This document shows, piece by piece, positions 1 through 6,121 of a stretch of DNA of 64,000 bases. Each line of letters begins with the position of its first letter. The stretch's first letter is position 1. Source of the DNA: Mycolicibacterium lutetiense. Lineage in GTDB: Bacteria > Actinomycetota > Actinomycetes > Mycobacteriales > Mycobacteriaceae. A program made the position numbers and the translations under genes. Below the pieces are notes generated by a model that saw only the letters and a list, made by a program, of their open reading frames with translations, made no database searches and was not told where the DNA came from. Where the stretch lies: NCBI RefSeq assembly GCF_017876775.1, contig NZ_JAGIOP010000002.1, forward strand, positions 806,001-870,000, given 5' to 3'.

Positions 1-396
1 ACGCCGCACGGCGTATTCACCGTGCTCGTCCTTCTCGAACTTCACCCCGTACCGCTCCAGCCGCTGCACCATGGCGAATCCACGGGTCGCGGTCTGATAG
101 ACGGTGCGCTGGTTGACGATTCCGTCGTTGGCCCGGGTGATCTCGGCGACGTAGTCCTCAGGTTCGGCCTTGCCCGGGATGACGGCATTGTTGACGCCGT
201 CCATCCCCATGGCCAGCGCCCCGGAGTGCCGCACGTGCGCCTTCTCGAGCAGCAGTACCTGGGCACCGTTCTCGGCTGCGGTCAACGCGGCCATGGTGCC
301 CGCGGTGCCGCCGCCGATCACCAGGACGTCGCAGTCGATCCGGACCGCCTGCGAAATATCCGGGGCGACGTGCGAATGTTCAGTCAGTTCTGTCAT
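1..396 (-). CDS. AprA-like FAD flavoprotein (fumarate reductase/SDH/APS reductase alpha family), 5' part only
   Basis: The first 132 codons are present; the rest lies beyond the left edge. An FAD-binding Rossmann start (VLVIGGGTAG, about residues 25-34) is followed by an EKAHVRHSGALAMG stretch. That stretch resembles the FAD-binding part of adenylylsulfate reductase alpha (AprA) more than succinate dehydrogenase. The ATG overlaps the stop of the upstream ABC ATPase gene (ATGA), so the two are translationally coupled. AprA enzymes work with a two-cluster ferredoxin subunit, and such a ferredoxin is encoded in the same operon at 3434-3661. The natural substrate cannot be read from the sequence. 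A sulfur-compound redox role is inference from family and from the sulfonate/taurine-type transporter. Confidence 0.75.
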   Translation of the reverse strand, partial: MTELTEHSHVAPDISQAVRIDCDVLVIGGGTAGTMAALTAAENGAQVLLLEKAHVRHSGALAMGMDGVNNAVIPGKAEPEDYVAEITRANDGIVNQRTVYQTATRGFAMVQRLERYGVKFEKDEHGEYAVRR

Positions 397-1142
397 GGTT
401 GCTCCAGGGCGGCGATGATCTCGGCACGCAGCGCGGATCGTTCGGGATGGTCGGTTCGGGGCCGGCCCACTTCGATGAGGGCGCGCAACGGCTCCCCGGC
501 ACGGCCCAGCACCGCAACACGGTCACCGAGGGTGAGGGCCTCGTCGACGTCGTGGGTGACGAACACGATCGTCGTCGGATGGGCCTTCCAAGTGTCGATC
601 AGCAACCGCTGCATGGCCGCCCGGGTCTGGGTGTCCAGCGCGGCGAACGGTTCGTCCATCATGACCGCGCGGGGCGCACCGGCCAGGCCGCGGGCGAGCT
701 GGACCCGCTGCCGCATACCGCCGGAGAGATTCTTCGGCAGGAAGTCGGCGAACCCGGACAGGCCCACCTCATCGATCCAGCGGTCGGCCCGTTCACGCCG
801 GGTCGCTTTCGGTTCGCCCCGCAACTGCAGGGCCAGCTCGACATTCGATCGCACCGTCCGCCACGGCAGCAACGCGCTGTCCTGGAACACCATGCCGCGG
901 TCGCGTGAGGTGGTGGTGACGGGTTCGCCATCGGCCAGTACCCGGCCGCCGTCGGGCCGCAGTAGTCCGGTCAGCGCGCGCAGCAGCGTGGACTTGCCGC
1001 AGCCCGACGGGCCGGTGAGCACCAGGATCTCGCCGGGCTGCACGGTAATGCTCAGATCATCGATCACCGGAGCACCGGTGTAGGACAACGTGATTCCGTC
1101 GATTTCCAGCCTCATTCCCCGGCTGGTCAATGTTGTCGTCAT
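393..1142 (-). CDS. ABC transporter ATP-binding protein (SsuB/TauB/NrtD type)
   Basis: A 249-residue cytoplasmic ATPase that powers import through the neighbouring permease. Visible motifs are Walker A (GPSGCGKST, about residue 42), the ABC signature (LSGGMRQRVQLARG), Walker B (AVMMDEPFAALD) and the H-switch histidine in FVTHDVDEAL. Length and sequence fit the nitrate/sulfonate/taurine ATPase family. Its start overlaps the permease stop and its stop overlaps the flavoprotein start, each by 4 bases (ATGA). It therefore sits in a coupled string GntR-ferredoxin-binding protein-permease-ATPase-flavoprotein. The substrate is not resolved by the sequence; an oxidised organosulfur compound is a reasonable guess. 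Confidence 0.92.
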   Translation of the reverse strand: MTTTLTSRGMRLEIDGITLSYTGAPVIDDLSITVQPGEILVLTGPSGCGKSTLLRALTGLLRPDGGRVLADGEPVTTTSRDRGMVFQDSALLPWRTVRSNVELALQLRGEPKATRRERADRWIDEVGLSGFADFLPKNLSGGMRQRVQLARGLAGAPRAVMMDEPFAALDTQTRAAMQRLLIDTWKAHPTTIVFVTHDVDEALTLGDRVAVLGRAGEPLRALIEVGRPRTDHPERSALRAEIIAALEQP

Positions 1143-1996
1143 CGCACATTCTCCTCTGCGCGCGGGAGCCAGCGGGTGGCCCGGCGCCCGATCACCTCGA
1201 CCGCCGCGGCGGTGAGGAAACCGAGCACACCGATCGTGATGATTCCGACGAACACGTCGGGATAGTTCAGCACCGTGTACGCCTGCCAGGTGCGGTAACC
1301 CACACCCAGTCGGCCCGAGATCATCTCGGCCGAGATCACGCAGATCCAGGCCACGCCCATGCCGACCGAGAGCCCGCCGAACAGTCCGGGCAGGACGCCG
1401 GGCAACACCACCTGGCGCAGCACGTCGAGACGACCACCGCCCAGGGTGCGCACCGAGTCCTCCCAGATGGTCGGAAGGGCACGCACCGCATGCCGGACGC
1501 TGACCATGATCGGGAAGTAGGCCGCCAGGAATGTGATGAACACGATTCCCGCCTCATCGCTCGGGAACAACAGGATCGCCACCGGCACGATGGCGATCGC
1601 CGGGATCGGCCGGGCCAATTCGGTGAGCGGGCCGAAGATATCGGCGAACCATGCGGTGCGTCCCAACAGCACTCCGGTGATCACGCCAACCACCGCGGCG
1701 AGACCGAATCCGGTGAGGATCCGAATCAGGGACTGACCCAGATCCAACCAGTACTCCGGTGTCCCCAGCCGGTTCACCAGGGCCGCAGTGATTTCGGTGA
1801 CGGTGGGCAGGGTGTCGAACCGCAGACCGAACCGCACGTCGTTGGTGGTCAACACCTGCCACAGGACGATCGCGCTGACCACCGACGCCAGGCGCACCAG
1901 GCGGTGAGGCCAGGCCGAGGGCGTCCGGCGGATAGGGCCGGCCCCCGGCCCGGCCGGAACGTCGACCGCGGCCGGAGCGGTGTCGGTGGCGGTCAC
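1139..1996 (-). CDS. ABC transporter permease (SsuC/TauC type)
   Basis: A 285-residue integral membrane permease of the BPD_transp_1 family. Hydrophobic segments include VVSAIVLWQVL near the N-terminus, GFGLAAVVGVITGVLLG, AIAIVPVAILLF and IITIGVLGFLTAAAVEVIG at the C-terminus. The EAA-like loop for ATPase contact is around RTLGGGRLDVLRQVVLPGVL. I chose GTG at 1996 because it overlaps the stop of the binding-protein gene as GTGA and gives the usual family length; the open frame continues further upstream. It partners with the ATPase at 393-1142 and the lipoprotein at 1993-3423. Confidence 0.9.
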   Translation of the reverse strand: MTATDTAPAAVDVPAGPGAGPIRRTPSAWPHRLVRLASVVSAIVLWQVLTTNDVRFGLRFDTLPTVTEITAALVNRLGTPEYWLDLGQSLIRILTGFGLAAVVGVITGVLLGRTAWFADIFGPLTELARPIPAIAIVPVAILLFPSDEAGIVFITFLAAYFPIMVSVRHAVRALPTIWEDSVRTLGGGRLDVLRQVVLPGVLPGLFGGLSVGMGVAWICVISAEMISGRLGVGYRTWQAYTVLNYPDVFVGIITIGVLGFLTAAAVEVIGRRATRWLPRAEENVR

Positions 1997-3423
1997 ACCG
2001 CACCTGCCAGCGCTTGCCGGTAGCCGACGATCGCCGCGCCGGGATGCACCGTGGTGTAGCGCTCGGCACCGGCCTGGGTTCCGAACGGCAGGTAGCCCTC
2101 GGTGCCCGGAGCGGGCAAGCGCACCCACACCGCCTTGTCGGCGAACCACCGGGTTCCCAGTTCGGCATCGGAGATATAGGCGGCGCGGACTTTCTTGCCC
2201 TCGCCTTCAGCCTGCCGGATCGCCTTGAGCAGGCAGACCGGCGTCGCGGCCACCGTGGTGGTATCCGAACCGTCGAGCCAGAGTTCGCCCGCGGTGGCCG
2301 GATTGTCGACGGCGCCGCCGCAGACCGGGTCGGTGCCGCTCAACGCCGACGGGTTGGTGTTGGAACCCAGCGCCTTGTCGTAGTCCTGGCCGCGCGCGGA
2401 GAACGCCGCGCGCAGCGGCCCGTCCTGCACGAAACCGGGCACCTCGAGGTCGGCGAAGTTGTCGATCGACTTCAGGTATGGCACATCGCCTTTGAGGGCG
2501 TCGATCAGCGACGGTTTGAGCGTGGTGTCGAACGAGGTGCCGCCCGGCCCGTTGTACAGGTAGACCACCTCCTGCGGCAGCCCGCTACCGTCGGCGACCA
2601 GACGGGCTGCCTCCAACGGCTTGGTGTTGAGAAAGTCGGTGGCATCCAGTTGGGCCTGCAGGAAGGCGTCGAGGACCTCCGGATGGTCCGCCGCGTACGC
2701 CCGGCGCACCACCACACCGTGCAGCGTCGGATAGTTCAGCTCGGCCCCGTCGTAGAGCAGCTTGGCCTTGCCCTGCTGGACCAACAGCCCGGGCCACGCG
2801 ACGAACTGTGAAAGCGCCTGAATCTGGCCGGATTCCAGCGCTGATGCGCCCACCTGCGGCTGCTGGTTGAGCACTTCGACACCTGTCTTGGCATCGATAC
2901 CGGCCTTTCCGAGCGCTTGCACCAGCATGCCGTGGCCCGCCGAACCGACGCTGGCCGAGATCTTCTCGCCGGCCAGATCGGTCAACGACTTGGCCGGCGA
3001 ATCCGGTGCCACCACAACCATGTTCAGCGCACCCTTGGGGTTGTACCCGGTGACCGAGACGATCTCGGTCCTGGCGCGTTCGTTGGCCTGCGTCTTGGAC
3101 CCGTTGATGAGCATCGGGTAGTCACCCATCGAACCGATATCGATCTTCTCGGCGACCATCTGCGCGGTGATCGGTGCGCCGGTGTCGTAGTCCTGCCACG
3201 TCACGTTGTACTTCGTGCCGGTGCGGGTGGTGATGTCGGCCAGTCGGCGTTCCAAATACCCCTGGGCGCGCAACAGCGTTCCGGCGGTGACGGTGTTGAT
3301 GGTCTTGGACTGGTAGCCGATGACGACATCGACGGTGCCGGCCGCTTTCGTCGCCGAGTCCAGGGAGCAACCGGCGGTCACGAACGTGAGACCGGCGGTG
3401 AGGGCGATCAGGGCTGTTTTCAC
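1993..3423 (-). CDS. ABC transporter substrate-binding lipoprotein with C-terminal NosL-like domain
   Basis: A 476-residue exported lipoprotein. The GTG start follows a GAGG ribosome site. The signal peptide ends in a lipobox with Cys19 (FVTAGC). Residues about 30-345 resemble the SsuA/TauA/NrtA periplasmic binding fold (GYQSKT, IDIGSMGDYP, SAGHGMLVQALG). The last about 120 residues (357-476) are extra for that family. They carry PVCGG, a second Cys in PVCLLKAI, VRAAYISD and a late PFGTQAGAERY segment, a layout like NosL copper-chaperone domains. The fusion is my reading of the pattern and needs a profile search. It belongs to the importer encoded immediately downstream. Confidence 0.8.
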   Translation of the reverse strand: MKTALIALTAGLTFVTAGCSLDSATKAAGTVDVVIGYQSKTINTVTAGTLLRAQGYLERRLADITTRTGTKYNVTWQDYDTGAPITAQMVAEKIDIGSMGDYPMLINGSKTQANERARTEIVSVTGYNPKGALNMVVVAPDSPAKSLTDLAGEKISASVGSAGHGMLVQALGKAGIDAKTGVEVLNQQPQVGASALESGQIQALSQFVAWPGLLVQQGKAKLLYDGAELNYPTLHGVVVRRAYAADHPEVLDAFLQAQLDATDFLNTKPLEAARLVADGSGLPQEVVYLYNGPGGTSFDTTLKPSLIDALKGDVPYLKSIDNFADLEVPGFVQDGPLRAAFSARGQDYDKALGSNTNPSALSGTDPVCGGAVDNPATAGELWLDGSDTTTVAATPVCLLKAIRQAEGEGKKVRAAYISDAELGTRWFADKAVWVRLPAPGTEGYLPFGTQAGAERYTTVHPGAAIVGYRQALAGAV

Positions 3424-3433
3424 TTCAGGTCCT

Positions 3434-3661
3434 CTAGCGGATGAGGTAGGGCATGTTGACGGTGACGGCTCCGGTGGGACAGCGAGCCGCGCAGGGCCCG
3501 CAGTACCAGCACTCGTCGACGTGCATGAAGGCCTTACCGTTCTCGGGATTGATGGCCAGCGAATCCAACGGGCAAATATCGACACACAATGTGCAACCCT
3601 TGATGCACAGGGACTCGTCGATCGTCACCGGGACATCGGCGCGTTGGTTGACCAGCGTCAT
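3434..3661 (-). CDS. 2x[4Fe-4S] ferredoxin, AprB-like
   Basis: A 75-residue ferredoxin with two complete cluster motifs. The first is Cys19, 23, 26 and 30 (C-x3-C-x2-C-x3-CP). The second is Cys51, 54, 57 and 61 (C-x2-C-x2-C-x3-CP). The unusual x3 spacing in the first motif and the CWYCGPCAARCP second motif recall the beta subunit of APS reductase. An AGGAGAG ribosome site precedes the ATG, which overlaps the GntR stop. It probably passes electrons to or from the flavoprotein at the end of the operon. That pairing is inferred from family logic and co-transcription. The long C-terminal tail of true AprB is missing. Confidence 0.9.
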   Translation of the reverse strand: MTLVNQRADVPVTIDESLCIKGCTLCVDICPLDSLAINPENGKAFMHVDECWYCGPCAARCPTGAVTVNMPYLIR

Positions 3662-4416
3662 GCGTCTCTCCTAATAAGGTTGCCGCGCATGGTGATTCGG
3701 TCACCACGCATCCTGATGTATTCCAGGTCGACGGGCGTGCCGTCATCCAGGCTGGTCAGCCGTTCGGCCATCAGCAGCGCCGATCCGGCCGGCACCTGCA
3801 ACGTCGCCGCCGAATGCGGGTCGGCCGAAACCGCTTCCAGGGCAAGGCTCGCTCCGCCTAGACGCCGCCCACTGACCCGTTCGATGAGCGCGAATATGTC
3901 ATTGCTCTCCAGCGGGTGGCCGATCACCTGTTCCCCGATTGCGGGCGCCAGGTAGGTCAGATCCAGCGACAGTGGAAGGTCGGCGAGATAGCGCAGGCGC
4001 TCGATGAACACCACCTGTGTACCCGGCTCGAGTGCCAGCTTGCGCGCCACCGCGGGCGGGGCCGAGAGCCGCTGCACGGCACGGACTTCGTTACGCACGT
4101 CGCCGTAATCCTTGAAGGTCTCCCTCAGGCCCACCAGCGCGTCGAGTCCGTGATCGTATTTGCGGGCCGCCACGTGCGTACCCACCTTGGTGCCGCGGTC
4201 GATCAAGCCCTCGGCCTTGAGTACGGCGAGGGCTTCGCGGATGGTGTTGCGGGAGACGAAGAATTCGGCGGCCAGCTCCGCCTCGGCCGGCAGGGCGCCG
4301 TCGTAGGCGCCGTCATAGATCTGGTGCCGCAATACGTCGGCCACCTGGCGGGCCTGATCTGCGCGCGCACGGCGGTTCGGCAGGAATGCGGGATGGGCTT
4401 CGGGCTGCGACGACAC
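3658..4416 (-). CDS. GntR-family transcriptional regulator with UTRA effector domain
   Basis: A 252-residue regulator. The N-terminal winged helix-turn-helix is at about residues 20-85 (LPAEAELAAEFFVSRNTIRE, then GTKVGTHVA). A HutC/UTRA ligand-binding domain follows (FIERLRYLADLPLSLDLTYL and VDLEYIRMRGDRITMRG). I chose GTG at 4416. The frame stays open to 4623, but the upstream codons are not family-like, and a TACGTT -10 box lies 6 bases before this GTG, fitting a leaderless start. It is the first gene of the AprBA-like/ABC operon and most likely controls it in response to the transported compound or a metabolite. Confidence 0.85.
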   Translation of the reverse strand: MSSQPEAHPAFLPNRRARADQARQVADVLRHQIYDGAYDGALPAEAELAAEFFVSRNTIREALAVLKAEGLIDRGTKVGTHVAARKYDHGLDALVGLRETFKDYGDVRNEVRAVQRLSAPPAVARKLALEPGTQVVFIERLRYLADLPLSLDLTYLAPAIGEQVIGHPLESNDIFALIERVSGRRLGGASLALEAVSADPHSAATLQVPAGSALLMAERLTSLDDGTPVDLEYIRMRGDRITMRGNLIRRDA

Positions 4417-4422
4417 GCCATC

Positions 4423-4428
4423 AACGTA
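4423..4428 (-). promoter_or_regulatory. putative -10 box (TACGTT) of the GntR-led operon
   Basis: On the minus strand TACGTT matches TANNNT and ends 6 bases before the GTG at 4416. This fits a leaderless transcript. No clear -35 hexamer is visible. Confidence 0.4.
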
Positions 4429-4593
4429 AGGGGCGATTCGGGGGCCTCGCAGCGCGACGATTTCCCCGTCGGCGCAGGTTAACGGATTGCGCCGCCGACC
4501 GACGTAGAAGTACCTGGCGAAACCGTCCGTCGGGCTCGCATTGCGCCACCTCGGCGGTGACAAGAATTTACAAATCCCGATGATCGAAACGTC

Positions 4594-4618
4594 GCCAAAA
4601 AACTTTGGCAACTTTGGC
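4594..4618. repeat. short dyad and tandem repeat in the GntR/13E12 intergenic region
   Basis: GCCAAA (4594-4599) and TTTGGC (4604-4609) form a dyad with a 4-base spacer. The nonamer AACTTTGGC is repeated in tandem at 4601-4609 and 4610-4618. The element lies between the divergent GntR and 13E12 genes and could be a regulator site. The rest of this 257-base gap shows only the promoters listed here. Confidence 0.35.
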
Positions 4619-4654
4619 CACATCAGTCCCGATCAGCGGTTTCTTGTCGGACGA

Positions 4655-4670
4655 TCGAACTAGTGTTCGA
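4655..4670 (+). promoter_or_regulatory. LexA (SOS) box overlapping the promoter of the 13E12 gene
   Basis: TCGAAC-TAGT-GTTCGA is an exact match to the mycobacterial SOS consensus TCGAAC-N4-GTTCGA. It ends 3 bases before the ATG at 4674. The hexamer TAGTGT inside it (4661-4666) fits a -10 box for a leaderless mRNA, so bound LexA would block RNA polymerase directly. Confidence 0.85.
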
Positions 4671-4673
4671 GAC

Positions 4674-6092
4674 ATGATGGTCGGGTTTGTTCAGAACCGG
4701 AACGCGGTGCACACCGCGCTGGCCGGCTACCGGGCTGCGACCGCGTCGCTGGTCGATGCGGATTTCACGGGATTCGACACCGCAGAGTTGTTGGCGATGC
4801 AGTCCGAGCGCGAACAGCACGCCCGCACCGAAGCCATGATCGAACACCGCATCCAGTCCGCGCTGATGGCCCGCACCACCCCAGCAGAGATCGGTGCCAA
4901 GTCATGGACCGACGTCCTTGCCACCCGGATGAGGATCAGCCGCAAGGAAGCCTCACGCAGAGTGGCCGCAGCTGAGAACCTGGGCCCGCGATACGGCCTC
5001 ACCGGCGAGGTGCTGGAACCAGCGCTGCCCGCGTGCGCCCAGGCGCTGCTGTCCGGGTCGATCAACACCGAACACATCACGATCATCGGCGACACAGTGG
5101 CGAAAACCGAAAAGTACGTCAGCCCTGCTGAACTCGCCCAGATCGAAACGGACCTGGTGATCGCAGCTACCCGCGACACCCCCGAAACACTGAAGGCCGC
5201 CGCCGACAAACTGTTGTATCTGCTCAACCAAGATGGCGACTCACCCGATGTCGCCGCCCACCTACGTGGCCTGCGTATCGGTAAGCAAGATCCCGACGGA
5301 CTGGTTCATGTCCAGGGCTGGCTGGACCCCGAGGCAGCGGCATATCTGTCCACCGTCACCGGAGTGTGGGGCGCGCCAGGCATCAACAACCCCGACGATC
5401 CTGAGCCGCTACACAACCCGACACCCAACCCGCCCGAACCCGACGCCTCCCCCGACCATCAAGCGCAGAAGGAAGCGGCGGCCCGCGACACCCGGACCCA
5501 GTCTCAGCGCAACCACGACGCACTCAAAGTGGCGCTGCGCGAACTACTGATGTCCAAACGACTCGGCCGCCACGGCGGCCTGCCGGTCACCGTGGTCGTC
5601 TCCACCACCCTGGCCGAACTCGAAGCCGGGGCCGGGATTGCGGTCACCGGCTCGGGGATACGGATGCCGATGAAAGACCTGATCCGGTTGGCGTCCCACA
5701 GCTTTCAGTACCTCATCGTGTACGAGCACCACACTGCAGAGCCGCTCTACATGGCCCGCACCACGCGGCTGGCCACCAAAGCCCAACGACTCCTGCTCTA
5801 CAACCGCGACCGCGGCTGCACCCGCCCCGGCTGCACCGCACCAGCCGACCACTGCCAGGCCCACCACGCCAAGGCCGATTGGCAACACGGCGGCCACACC
5901 GACGCCCCCGACCTCGCACTGAGCTGCGGACCCGACAACCGCCTGGTCGGACTCGGCTGGACCACCAGCGTCGACCCCGACACCGGCCGCATCCACTGGC
6001 ACCCACCACCCCTGATGGATACCGCGCAAGACACCCTCAACCACCACTTCCGCCCCGAGGAACTCCTGATCCCCCCGGAGCCAGCTGGTTGA
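4674..6092 (+). CDS. 13E12 repeat family protein (DUF222 + HNH endonuclease domain)
   Basis: A 472-residue protein of the mycobacterial 13E12 family. The N-terminal DUF222 region covers roughly residues 1-330. A C-terminal HNH module follows (CTRPGCTAPADHCQAHH, then DWQHGGHTD and CGPDNRLVG), giving a zinc-binding Cys pair and the HNH histidines. The start at 4674 (a second ATG follows at 4677) is set by the SOS box and -10 just upstream; there is no Shine-Dalgarno, so translation is probably leaderless. Related M. tuberculosis genes are known LexA targets. The molecular function of the family is unknown. It stands alone between two unrelated minus-strand genes. Confidence 0.9.
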   Translation: MMVGFVQNRNAVHTALAGYRAATASLVDADFTGFDTAELLAMQSEREQHARTEAMIEHRIQSALMARTTPAEIGAKSWTDVLATRMRISRKEASRRVAAAENLGPRYGLTGEVLEPALPACAQALLSGSINTEHITIIGDTVAKTEKYVSPAELAQIETDLVIAATRDTPETLKAAADKLLYLLNQDGDSPDVAAHLRGLRIGKQDPDGLVHVQGWLDPEAAAYLSTVTGVWGAPGINNPDDPEPLHNPTPNPPEPDASPDHQAQKEAAARDTRTQSQRNHDALKVALRELLMSKRLGRHGGLPVTVVVSTTLAELEAGAGIAVTGSGIRMPMKDLIRLASHSFQYLIVYEHHTAEPLYMARTTRLATKAQRLLLYNRDRGCTRPGCTAPADHCQAHHAKADWQHGGHTDAPDLALSCGPDNRLVGLGWTTSVDPDTGRIHWHPPPLMDTAQDTLNHHFRPEELLIPPEPAG

Positions 6093-6121
6093 CGGATCGA
6101 AACACCGAGCTCCAGCCGCGC

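Noticed and set aside
22..1083. 353-codon open frame on the plus strand
   Set aside because: Antisense to the flavoprotein and ABC ATPase genes, which have clear motifs and coupled starts.
4674..6092. 13E12 gene as a mobile element or intein-like insertion
   Set aside because: No flanking inverted or direct repeats and no transposase motif; it is a standalone gene of a known mycobacterial family.
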